The position numbers and the translations under genes are program-made. 9,182 bases of DNA from Bacteroidota bacterium (GTDB lineage Bacteria; Bacteroidota; Bacteroidia; Flavobacteriales; Flavobacteriaceae), in assembly GCA_947483095.1 (NCBI GenBank), contig CANKLD010000046.1, positions 1 to 9,182 of the forward strand, read 5' to 3'. Shown here one piece after another: positions 1-6,623 of the stretch (positions are counted from its first letter, which is position 1; each line of letters begins with the position of its first letter). The notes below the pieces were generated by a model that worked only from the letters and a program-made list of their open reading frames with translations, searched no databases and was not told the DNA's origin.

Positions 1-1424
1 AAGTGATTTGTAGGCTCATCCATTACCAAAACATTGATAGGCTGCAACAATAATTTACACAATGCCAATCGGTTTCTTTCCCCTCCAGATAGGACTTTTA
101 CCTTTTTTTCCACATCATCCCCTCGGAATAAAAAAGAGCCTAACATGTCGCGAACTTTAGATCGATTGGTGTCATTGGCGGCGTCTTCCATAGTTTGAAG
201 CAGTGTAATTTCACCATCTAAATATTCTGCTTGATTTTGAGCAAAATAACCTACTTGTACATTATGTCCTAATTTAATTTCCCCTTGAAATTCAAATTCA
301 TTAACTATTGCTTTAATAAATGTGGACTTTCCTTGACCATTTTGACCAACGAAAGCTATTTTACTTCCGCGTTCAACTAACAGAGAAATGTCTTTTAAAA
401 TGGTTTTGTCGCCGTAATTTTTAGTCACTTTCTCTGCTTCAATAACTACTTTGCCGGGAACTTTTGATACTGGAAAAGAAATATTCATCACTGAATTATC
501 ATCTTCATCCACTTCAATACGTTCTACTTTGTCTAGCTTTTTGATTAACGATTGCGCCATGGAAGCTTTGGATGCTTTGGCACGAAACTTCTCGATTAGT
601 TTTTCGGTTTCTTCAATTTTCTTTGCTTGATTTTTTTGGGTAGCCAATTGTTTTTCACGAATTTCATGGCGTAATTCTAAGTATTCAGAATACGGTTTAT
701 TGAAATCGTAGGCTTTTCCAAGAGAAATTTCTATAGTTCTATTAGTCACATTATCCAAAAACATTTTATCGTGGGATACAATTACTACCACTCCAGGATA
801 ATTTCTCAGGAAACTTTCTAGCCAAATGATACTTTCAATATCCAAGTGATTGGTAGGCTCATCGAGAAGTAAAACATCATTTGATTGTAATAACAATTTG
901 GCCAATTCAATTCTCATTCTCCAACCACCAGAAAAAGTTTCGGTTTGATTATTGAAATCTTCTCTTTTAAATCCTAATCCAAGTAGGATTTTTTCGGTAT
1001 CTCCTACATAATTATAACCACCCAATAATTCAAATCGATGCGTAAAATCGGATAAATCTTCAATGATTTGGCTGTATTCCTCACTTTCATAATCGGTTCT
1101 AGTTACCAATAAATGATTTATTTGCTCCAGCTTTTTTTCTACAATTTTAATCTCTGTAAATGCTTCATAGGCTTCTTCCAAAACGGTTCTTCCCTGTTCA
1201 AAATCTATATCTTGACGGAGAAAACCCAACCTAACTTCCTTTTCTTGTGAAATCACACCAGAATCGGGAGCAAAATCTCGAGCTAATATTTTTAACATCG
1301 TAGATTTTCCAGCGCCATTTTTCCCCACCAAACCCACTCGGTCACCAGCCCCTAAACGAAAGGTTACTTCTTCAAATAAATAGGTGCCTCCAAAAGAAAC
1401 TGATAAGTTATGTATATTAAGCAT
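1..1424 (-). CDS. ABC-F family ATPase, C-terminus cut by window edge
   Basis: Soluble protein with two tandem ABC ATPase domains and no membrane segment, as in the ABC-F family (EttA, Uup, YbiT), whose members act on the ribosome during translation. I translated 474 codons from ATG at 1424 without a stop or frameshift. Domain 1 has Walker A GKNGAGKST (34-42), signature FSGGW (164-168), Walker B with DEPTNHLD (188-195) and the H-loop SHD (217-219). A charged linker of about residues 250-310 holds the KASKASMAQ segment typical of ABC-F interdomain linkers. Domain 2 has Walker A GQNGQGKST (360-368), signature LSGGE (445-449) and Walker B ending in DEPTNH at the window edge. Roughly 65-75 residues are probably missing, judging from the usual family length of about 530-550. 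Which subfamily it belongs to, and whether it is a housekeeping or antibiotic-resistance type, cannot be settled here; nothing suggests resistance. Confidence 0.93.
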   Translation of the reverse strand, partial: MLNIHNLSVSFGGTYLFEEVTFRLGAGDRVGLVGKNGAGKSTMLKILARDFAPDSGVISQEKEVRLGFLRQDIDFEQGRTVLEEAYEAFTEIKIVEKKLEQINHLLVTRTDYESEEYSQIIEDLSDFTHRFELLGGYNYVGDTEKILLGLGFKREDFNNQTETFSGGWRMRIELAKLLLQSNDVLLLDEPTNHLDIESIIWLESFLRNYPGVVVIVSHDKMFLDNVTNRTIEISLGKAYDFNKPYSEYLELRHEIREKQLATQKNQAKKIEETEKLIEKFRAKASKASMAQSLIKKLDKVERIEVDEDDNSVMNISFPVSKVPGKVVIEAEKVTKNYGDKTILKDISLLVERGSKIAFVGQNGQGKSTFIKAIVNEFEFQGEIKLGHNVQVGYFAQNQAEYLDGEITLLQTMEDAANDTNRSKVRDMLGSFLFRGDDVEKKVKVLSGGERNRLALCKLLLQPINVLVMDEPTNH

Positions 1425-1495
1425 TAATTAAGATTTTTTTAAAATTGTATGATTAAATTTGCATACCAAAACTGGTAATTTAAAATTTTTTGCAA
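1425..1495. promoter_or_regulatory. Divergent intergenic region between ABC-F and DUF983 genes
   Basis: This 71-bp AT-rich gap must hold the promoters for both divergent genes. For the plus strand there is an exact TAnnTTTG box (see the separate entry). For the minus strand the best candidate I find is TACAATTT read at 1450-1443 with a TTG 17 nt upstream (1475-1473); it fits the Bacteroidota spacing but matches the -7 consensus imperfectly. The two putative promoters would overlap. A short dyad, TACCA-AAAC-TGGTA at 1464-1477, lies just downstream of the plus-strand box. Confidence 0.4.
1454..1461 (+). promoter_or_regulatory. Bacteroidota -7 box (TAAATTTG) for DUF983 gene
   Basis: TAAATTTG is an exact match to the Bacteroidota TAnnTTTG -7 consensus, 34 nt before the ATG at 1496. 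This would put transcription start near 1467 and leave a leader of about 29 nt. I see no TTG at the expected -33 distance, so the call rests on the -7 match and its position alone. Confidence 0.45.
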
Positions 1496-1876
1496 ATGTT
1501 AAAAAAAGGATCCAAATTAAATAGTATTTTAACAGGAAGTTGTCCTAAATGTCAAAAAGAAAGCATGTATAAGGAAAAAAATAGGCTTAAATTGACAAAA
1601 ATTCTATCGATGAATGACTATTGTGGGCATTGCGGATTAAAATACCAGATTGAACCTTCTTTTTTTTACGGTGCTATGTATGTGAGTTACGGGTTAAATG
1701 TGGCAATGGGTGTTGCCGCTTTTATTATATCTTATGTATTTTTTAATTCTAGTTTGAAGCAAGCTTTTATTGCAATCATTATCTCAATGGTAGTTGCTTT
1801 TCCTTATGTTTTGCGATTGTCTAGAAATATTTACATCAATATGTTTGTGACTTACGACGAGAATTTCAAAAAATAA
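1496..1876 (+). CDS. DUF983 family membrane protein with zinc-ribbon-like CxxC pairs
   Basis: Protein of 126 residues, of unknown function. The N-terminal half has two Cys pairs, CPKC (16-19) and CGHC (43-46), which look like a four-Cys zinc ribbon. The conserved stretch IEPSFFYGAMYVSYG (52-66) leads into two hydrophobic segments, roughly 57-82 and 88-105, predicted to span the inner membrane. The basic N-terminus places the ribbon in the cytoplasm. This matches my recollection of the DUF983 family of Bacteroidota and Alphaproteobacteria. I prefer the ATG at 1496 over an in-frame TTG at 1490, because ATG gives the usual MLKKGSKL beginning. Its stop codon (1874-1876) directly abuts that of the opposing oxidoreductase gene. 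A -7 box lies upstream at 1454. Confidence 0.87.
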   Translation: MLKKGSKLNSILTGSCPKCQKESMYKEKNRLKLTKILSMNDYCGHCGLKYQIEPSFFYGAMYVSYGLNVAMGVAAFIISYVFFNSSLKQAFIAIIISMVVAFPYVLRLSRNIYINMFVTYDENFKK

Positions 1877-2923
1877 TTACATTTTCTTATCGTATCTTTT
1901 AATATCAATTGCTGTATCAAGGGGTTTTTGATACTCAATTGAATCAAATAAGGCGATTGCCAATGATGGTCCTAACATTACGCCTCGAGTTCCAAGTCCG
2001 TTTAAAATATGTAATCTAGGAAAATTGGAATGGGTTCCCACAAGTGGTTTTCTGTCTCTTACAGTGGGTCTAACACCTGCAAAATGATCTATTATTTCAA
2101 ATTTGCAATCTAAAATTTCATTAATACGAGCGAGGAGTTCCGTTTTTCCTTCTTCCGATGGGTTGCTTGTTTTATCTTGCCAATTATAAGTAGCACCCAC
2201 TTTAAATAAGTCATTTCCTAAAGGCAAAATAAAGACGCTTGTATTAACAATTACATCCAAATTAAGTTCAGGAGCTTTAATGATAAACAACTCCCCTTTT
2301 GTGCCTTCTAATGGCAAATAATTGAAATACGGATTAGCATGTAAACCAAAACCTTCAGCAAAGACAATTTGTTTTGCCTTTATGTTTTGGTACTCCATAC
2401 AGTCGTCAAAAAATTGAATGGACTGATAATCGAAAGTTTCTTGAAGTAAGAGATTATTTTCTTGTAAATACTTTTTATAAGCAGCTAACAATAATTTAGT
2501 GTCAACATACCCGGTTTGTAAAACTTCCCCATAATCATATGGCGAATTAATTCCTGAGTATTTTGTTTTAACTAAATCCAAGGATAAAAAGGGGGCTAAC
2601 ATTTTATTATCGGAAGCGGCAAACCAATTATTTTGTTCCTCGACCGAAAAAAATTTACGTAGAATTGGAATTTTATAATCTACTTTAATTTGAAGTTTGG
2701 ATTCCAGTTTTTGATAGAAATTATCTAAGACTTGTAATTGTTGTTGGGCTTGCCATACTTCGCTAAATCGCTTTAGAATGACAGGATTGTATAAACCACC
2801 AGCAATTAAAGAAGAACTTTGCGATTGATTGTCAATAATAAGAATAGATTTCTGATTTTGCAATGCCGTTTCGGCAAAAGAAATACCTGCTAATCCAGAA
2901 CCAACAATCAAATAATCTATCAT
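1877..2923 (-). CDS. DAO-type FAD-dependent oxidoreductase
   Basis: Cytoplasmic flavoprotein of 348 residues. The N-terminus has the dinucleotide-binding fold: a beta strand, then GSGLAG (8-13), and an acidic residue (Asp31) ending the second strand to bind the FAD ribose. The C-terminal part carries GVRPTVRDRKPLVG and a final NGLGTRG motif, both typical of the D-amino-acid oxidase/glycine oxidase (DAO, PF01266) superfamily. The substrate is not evident. The closing GLGTRG segment resembles both ThiO/DadA-type amine oxidases and the C-terminal FAD domain of the tRNA-modifying enzyme MnmC; I cannot choose between them. Start ATG at 2923 is the first in frame and sits just before the nucleotide-binding strand. 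It lies 23 nt after the MORN-protease gene on the same strand with no terminator seen between, so the two are probably cotranscribed. Confidence 0.88.
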   Translation of the reverse strand: MIDYLIVGSGLAGISFAETALQNQKSILIIDNQSQSSSLIAGGLYNPVILKRFSEVWQAQQQLQVLDNFYQKLESKLQIKVDYKIPILRKFFSVEEQNNWFAASDNKMLAPFLSLDLVKTKYSGINSPYDYGEVLQTGYVDTKLLLAAYKKYLQENNLLLQETFDYQSIQFFDDCMEYQNIKAKQIVFAEGFGLHANPYFNYLPLEGTKGELFIIKAPELNLDVIVNTSVFILPLGNDLFKVGATYNWQDKTSNPSEEGKTELLARINEILDCKFEIIDHFAGVRPTVRDRKPLVGTHSNFPRLHILNGLGTRGVMLGPSLAIALFDSIEYQKPLDTAIDIKRYDKKM

Positions 2924-2946
2924 TTTAGAAATTTAGGGGTGGAAAA

Positions 2947-3927
2947 TTATTCAATCTCCAAAGTATTGTTCGTAAAATCAAATTTGATATTCTTTAATTT
3001 TTTTAAAGCACTTAGTCCGAATAAATTTACTCCATCTAATTTAGTATTGATTCCGCAGGATACATTTTCAATGGTTATCGATCCAATTTTAATTTCTTTC
3101 ATATTAAAACGGACACTTTTATTTACATTTCCACTGGCATCCATGAAATAACCACCTTCTAATATATCTTCTTCTCCAATAGTTTTTGCTTTAAATAAAG
3201 TGAGAACAATATCGGGGGTTAAAAAAACTTCAGCTGCTCCTGTATCTAAAATCATATCTATTTTAAGTACTCTATTAAAAGTAACGTTCAATTCATAAAC
3301 GCCTCCGTCGGTAGGGATTAAATTAAGTTTATTCTCATTTTTATTAGAAATAGTTGGACCTGAAATGTACTTGCCCTCAATCCAAGTTCCTATTAAAGTA
3401 CCTCCTTTGGCATATTTCCAGATCCCTTCGCCGTGAATATTATCGTTTTTAAAACTTCCTTCAAACGAATCTCCGTTTAATTTTTTTAGAATTCCACGAC
3501 CATTTTTCGTAAAATTCAATATTTCTCCTTTGTAAATAGATCCGTCTGTATATTTAATACTTCCCATTCCAGTTAAAGTATCATTAACGAAATTCCCTTC
3601 CAATTCGTATCCGTCTGGATAGGTTGTTTTCCCTTTACCATTTAGATTGCCTTTAATAAATGAACCTTCAAAAACAACATTTTCTTTAGTAATTAATTTA
3701 CCTAAACCACTAATTCCATTTTCTTTCATTTCGCCATTATAAACCGCACCATCAGCATAAAATATTTGACAAATTCCATTGGCTTTTCTGTCTTTCCATT
3801 GACCGGTTACCTTTGTTTTATCTTCATAAATATAGGTTCCTTCACCATTTTCACAATTTCCAACTATACATTGTGAAAAGGTAAATGTTGAATAGATTAA
3901 AGTAATAATAAAAAACAACTGTTTCAT
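2947..3927 (-). CDS. Secreted MORN-repeat protein with retropepsin-like aspartic protease domain
   Basis: Protein of 326 residues in two parts. Residues 1-19 form a signal peptide (MKQLFFIITLIYSTFTFSQ) followed by Cys20. The Q before the Cys is not a lipobox residue, so SPase I export to the periplasm or beyond seems likelier than lipidation. Residues about 24-185 hold roughly seven MORN-type repeats of about 23 residues, with recurring G-x-G and Y-x-G/F-x-G patterns such as NGKGKTTYPDGYELEGNF (96-113). Residues about 207-326 look like a clan AA (retropepsin-like) aspartic protease: catalytic DTG at 228-230 in ILDTGAAEVFL, and a later hydrophobic-Gly element LFGLSAL (302-308) before the closing strands. 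A single DTG implies a homodimeric active site. No T9SS C-terminal sorting domain is visible. It has its own -7 box, lies beyond the gld operon terminator, and is followed 23 nt later by the oxidoreductase gene. The substrate is unknown. Confidence 0.85.
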   Translation of the reverse strand: MKQLFFIITLIYSTFTFSQCIVGNCENGEGTYIYEDKTKVTGQWKDRKANGICQIFYADGAVYNGEMKENGISGLGKLITKENVVFEGSFIKGNLNGKGKTTYPDGYELEGNFVNDTLTGMGSIKYTDGSIYKGEILNFTKNGRGILKKLNGDSFEGSFKNDNIHGEGIWKYAKGGTLIGTWIEGKYISGPTISNKNENKLNLIPTDGGVYELNVTFNRVLKIDMILDTGAAEVFLTPDIVLTLFKAKTIGEEDILEGGYFMDASGNVNKSVRFNMKEIKIGSITIENVSCGINTKLDGVNLFGLSALKKLKNIKFDFTNNTLEIE

Positions 3928-3952
3928 AATACTAGTTTTAGTTGATAATAAA

Positions 3953-3960
3953 CAAATATA
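3953..3960 (-). promoter_or_regulatory. Bacteroidota -7 box (TATATTTG) for MORN-protease gene
   Basis: Read on the minus strand, TATATTTG matches TAnnTTTG exactly and lies 25 nt before the ATG at 3927. It sits downstream of the gldN terminator, as expected for a separate transcription unit. A -33 TTG at the right distance is not apparent; the upstream stretch is only T-rich. Confidence 0.5.
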
Positions 3961-3989
3961 GGTTTTAAAATTAAAATATAATATTTAGC

Positions 3990-4028
3990 AAAAAAAAACC
4001 TTTTAAACAATTACGTCTAAAAGGTTTT
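3990..4028 (-). terminator. Intrinsic terminator of the gldKLMN operon
   Basis: On the minus strand a perfect 11-bp stem (AAAACCTTTTA at 4028-4018 with TAAAAGGTTTT at 4005-3995) encloses a 12-nt loop and runs directly into an uninterrupted T tract: nine T in all (3998-3990), of which the last five lie beyond the stem. It starts 20 nt after the gldN stop codon. The stem is AT-rich with only two G-C pairs, which is ordinary for this base composition. It separates gldN from the MORN-protease gene. Confidence 0.85.
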
Positions 4029-4047
4029 GTTTTATAAAAATGAAATA

Positions 4048-4986
4048 TTAGTAATTCCACATATCGTGTTCAAAATCTCGAATTTTTTCTTTTATTCTTT
4101 CGGCTTCTAACAATTGGTCCATAGCGTTGTTAGGCTTGTAGCCAGCAATTGCTCTGTCACCCTGAACGTTCTCTTCTTGATAAATCACAGCGTTGAATTT
4201 TCTTGAATTTAACAATGTATCGAAATCGACCGGCATTGCTGAATTCCTATTATTGAATGATTTTGCATCATGCAAAACATCCCTAACTGATGGAAAATAA
4301 AGCCAAAACAAAGGAATTGGAAGTATTTCAGAAACTGTAATACCATCTTGTGGTTTTTTTGAACTTGCTTCAGGAGCAAAAGGACATATTCCAATCAATC
4401 TGTATTTTAATTCACTTAAACGTTTATTAAAATACCAATAACCCTTAATTTTGTATGATTTTATATCACGTTCCTCAACGGTATAAGGATTAATATACTG
4501 AGGATCATAAGGCAACTTTTTATTTTTTGTAAGTTGATACGTTTGATAATATTGTTCAGCTTCCTCACTTTTTCTAAGAGTATCATTATATGTAAGATTC
4601 ACAACAATGTCTTTATAAGTTTTTTTTGTTGTAAAATAAGAGTCTTCATATACTTCAGTTATCTTACCATTTTTTATTCCGTTCAGCAAAACCCTAAACA
4701 ATGATCTTCTTTCTTTACCTATATTAGCAGTATCAATTGGATAGTACAAAGGAAAATTAATCCTTTCGTCTAAGTCGATTGTTTCCCAAGTTGTTTTACC
4801 CATCAAAATGTCTCTATCATCAACATTACCATAAGGTAATGCTTTGTCATTATCAGAAATTAATTGGGAAGGTGATTTTTTACCAATTTCAGCAGGTGTC
4901 TTTGCATTAAGCAAATTGGACTGAGCTTGAGATAAAAAATATCCTAAGGTAAAAATAATAACTAGTAAAAAATTTCTCCTATTCAT
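4048..4986 (-). CDS. gldN: T9SS/gliding motility protein GldN
   Basis: GldN (PorN in Porphyromonas) is a periplasmic component that forms a ring with the lipoprotein GldK beneath the outer membrane and is needed for T9SS secretion and gliding. The product is 312 residues. A signal peptide spans residues 1-21 (basic NRR, hydrophobic LLVIIFTLGYFL, likely cleavage in LSQA/Q). The mature part has features I recognise from GldN: an early NVDDRDILMGKTTWETIDL (54-72), YWYFNKRLSELKYRLIGICP (183-202), and LFWLYFPSVRDVLH (226-239). I place the start at ATG 4986 rather than further upstream, because the frame stays open into the 3' end of gldM but only this ATG begins with the signal peptide. It begins 40 nt after the gldM stop, and a strong terminator follows. 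The paralogue gldO, which follows gldN in F. johnsoniae, is not here. Confidence 0.95.
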   Translation of the reverse strand: MNRRNFLLVIIFTLGYFLSQAQSNLLNAKTPAEIGKKSPSQLISDNDKALPYGNVDDRDILMGKTTWETIDLDERINFPLYYPIDTANIGKERRSLFRVLLNGIKNGKITEVYEDSYFTTKKTYKDIVVNLTYNDTLRKSEEAEQYYQTYQLTKNKKLPYDPQYINPYTVEERDIKSYKIKGYWYFNKRLSELKYRLIGICPFAPEASSKKPQDGITVSEILPIPLFWLYFPSVRDVLHDAKSFNNRNSAMPVDFDTLLNSRKFNAVIYQEENVQGDRAIAGYKPNNAMDQLLEAERIKEKIRDFEHDMWNY

Positions 4987-5026
4987 CTTTCTATATTTGT
5001 AAGATTGTTTAAATAAGTAATTATAT

Positions 5027-6574
5027 TTATTGTAATTCATATACAATTGGGGAGGCATCTCTAGAAATAACACTTGATTTTTCAACCTTCGTTTTAATGT
5101 CAAAAATAGTAATAATATCTCCTTTTGAAGCTCTAATCAAAGCAGCTTTACATTTGGCATCAAGTTTATCTCCAGAAACTTCCAAAGAGCCTTGACCTGA
5201 AACCTTGAATCTAAAACCAGTTACATTAAATTTTAAATCATAAAGGAAATCCTGTAATCGAGCACCAATTTGGGAGGATTCTAGTCTTGATTTAGCGCCA
5301 GAAACTCTTCCTGTTTCTCCTCCGATTGCACCTTGAGGTGCTGGAATATTCTTAATTCTAAATAATTTCTTGTCCGAAACTGTTTTGCCATCAGGCAAAG
5401 TAGCTGTTACAGACACTGTTACCTCTGTTCCTGCTCCGGGATTAAGATTATATTCTCCTGGCTTGGCACCTTTCGTTAAACCTGGACCAGAAGCCTTAAC
5501 CTTATTATCAGGAACACCAGCAAAAGAGATCGTCAATGGATTAGGCAATCCTCTGTAAACCACATTCATTTTATCAGCTGAAACTGTCGCTGAATTTGGC
5601 TTAGGAACTACAACATAGTTGCCTTTAATTGGTAAACTAACCACTTTTCCACCTTCATCAAAATTGAATGAACCTGTAATTTCATGGTCTCCTACTGCAC
5701 CAGCACCGAATGCGAAGTCAGCCTGACCGGCAGTAGCTTTAACAGATTGGCCATTTACAATTACTGATTTTGCAACCAAATCCGGATCAAATTTTCCTAA
5801 GATAATTTTCCCTTTAACTACTTCTCCTTGAAAAAAAGCTGTTTTTTCAGGAACTACAATTGGTTGATATTTTGTAAGTGAAGCTGCTGCTACTAGGTCA
5901 GATTGAAACATTCCTGTAATAACATCACTTTCAGTAGCTTTAATATCCGCTTGCAATTGTGTTAGTTTTGTAACCGATGCAATCAATGGAAAATGATGGT
6001 AGTTATATTCTAACCAGGGCAATAATGCATCTTCTTTTTTAGAATAAACTTTTTCAGTAGCAAATCTTTTCTCGATTTTTTTCATTTCTACATCAGCAAT
6101 TGAGCTTCCTCCGATTGCTTTAATTTTAGCTGCGTAGCCTTGAATATATCCTAAAAATTTCTTTGCTTCAGGAGATTCTTTGGCTCCATCATAGAACATG
6201 TCGTCAATTTCATCAGTTTTGTCCATTTTTTCACATGGATAATTTCCTTCTTTATCCCTAGGGAATTTTTCAGTGATTTTGGTTTTGATACCTTCTAAAT
6301 AATCACTAAATTCTTTAGAGACCGCTCTTATTTTAATAACTTTATCTCTTTTCGCTCCATAAATTCCAGCTTGTTCCGATGCCTTTTGTTGAAGCTGGGC
6401 AAAAGAGCTTGCGTTTCTAGTATCTGTAATTGAGTTAGAGCTCTCTATTTTATTATTTAAAATTCCAAATGCTGATAATACTTCTTTTGACATGTTTAAT
6501 GCCAACATTGCAATGAAAACCAAATACATTAGGTTAATCATTTTCTGTCTAGGGGTTAATTTTCCTCCTGCCAT
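5027..6574 (-). CDS. gldM: T9SS/gliding motor protein GldM
   Basis: GldM (PorM) is the rotating shaft of the T9SS motor. Its single transmembrane helix sits inside the GldL pentamer in the inner membrane, and its long periplasmic part reaches towards the GldK-GldN ring. The product is 515 residues, close to the F. johnsoniae length. The cytoplasmic start MAGGKLTPRQ includes Arg9, the residue known to face GldL Glu49. The membrane helix is about residues 13-29. The periplasmic region fits the published four-domain plan: a helical D1 (about 36-220, with the conserved WLEYNYHHFPLIASVTKL at 187-204), then beta-rich D2, D3 (RGLPNPLTISFAGVPD at 341-356) and D4 (about 405-515) after a Pro-containing hinge (IPAPQG). 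Domain limits are estimates by analogy. An 11-bp hairpin ends 6 nt before its ATG. Confidence 0.97.
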   Translation of the reverse strand: MAGGKLTPRQKMINLMYLVFIAMLALNMSKEVLSAFGILNNKIESSNSITDTRNASSFAQLQQKASEQAGIYGAKRDKVIKIRAVSKEFSDYLEGIKTKITEKFPRDKEGNYPCEKMDKTDEIDDMFYDGAKESPEAKKFLGYIQGYAAKIKAIGGSSIADVEMKKIEKRFATEKVYSKKEDALLPWLEYNYHHFPLIASVTKLTQLQADIKATESDVITGMFQSDLVAAASLTKYQPIVVPEKTAFFQGEVVKGKIILGKFDPDLVAKSVIVNGQSVKATAGQADFAFGAGAVGDHEITGSFNFDEGGKVVSLPIKGNYVVVPKPNSATVSADKMNVVYRGLPNPLTISFAGVPDNKVKASGPGLTKGAKPGEYNLNPGAGTEVTVSVTATLPDGKTVSDKKLFRIKNIPAPQGAIGGETGRVSGAKSRLESSQIGARLQDFLYDLKFNVTGFRFKVSGQGSLEVSGDKLDAKCKAALIRASKGDIITIFDIKTKVEKSSVISRDASPIVYELQ

Positions 6575-6580
6575 TTTTTC

Positions 6581-6623
6581 TAATTAGTTTTAGTGTTAAT
6601 TAATATAGTTAAAAAACTAATTA
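6581..6623 (-). repeat. Inverted repeat (hairpin) between gldL stop and gldM start
   Basis: Perfect 11-bp inverted repeat, TAATTAGTTTT / AAAACTAATTA, with arms at 6623-6613 and 6591-6581 and a 21-nt AT-rich loop. In the mRNA it begins at the nucleotide after the gldL stop; its first three bases form a second in-frame TAA. It ends 6 nt before the gldM ATG. Only GAAAAA follows it, so it is not an obvious terminator, and it lies inside an operon. It could affect gldM initiation or mRNA processing. Confidence 0.6.

Noticed and set aside
1..863. Near-identical 20-mers at 1-20 and 844-863 (19 of 20 bases the same).
   Set aside because: Both encode the same Walker B region (DEPTNHL) of the two ABC domains in one gene. 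Conserved protein motif with similar codon use explains them; they are not a mobile or regulatory repeat.
2939..3151. Plus-strand open frame of 70 codons opposite the MORN-protease gene.
   Set aside because: It lies antisense to the conserved protease domain, and its translation resembles no known protein. It is a shadow of the real gene.
2947..3927. MORN-protease protein as a lipoprotein through Cys20.
   Set aside because: The residues before Cys20 are F-S-Q, which do not fit the lipobox. Cys20 and Cys25 more likely form a local pair at the start of the mature protein.
4209..4394. Minus-strand open frame of 61 codons inside gldN in another frame.
   Set aside because: It is wholly inside conserved gldN coding sequence with no independent signals.
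4987..5103. Longer gldN reading that would overlap the 3' end of gldM.
   Set aside because: The ATG at 4986 begins a clear signal peptide; extension would place about 39 residues before it and overlap gldM by 77 bases.
5370..5558. Plus-strand open frame of 62 codons opposite gldM.
   Set aside because: Antisense to the conserved GldM D3-D4 region; no promoter or recognisable product.
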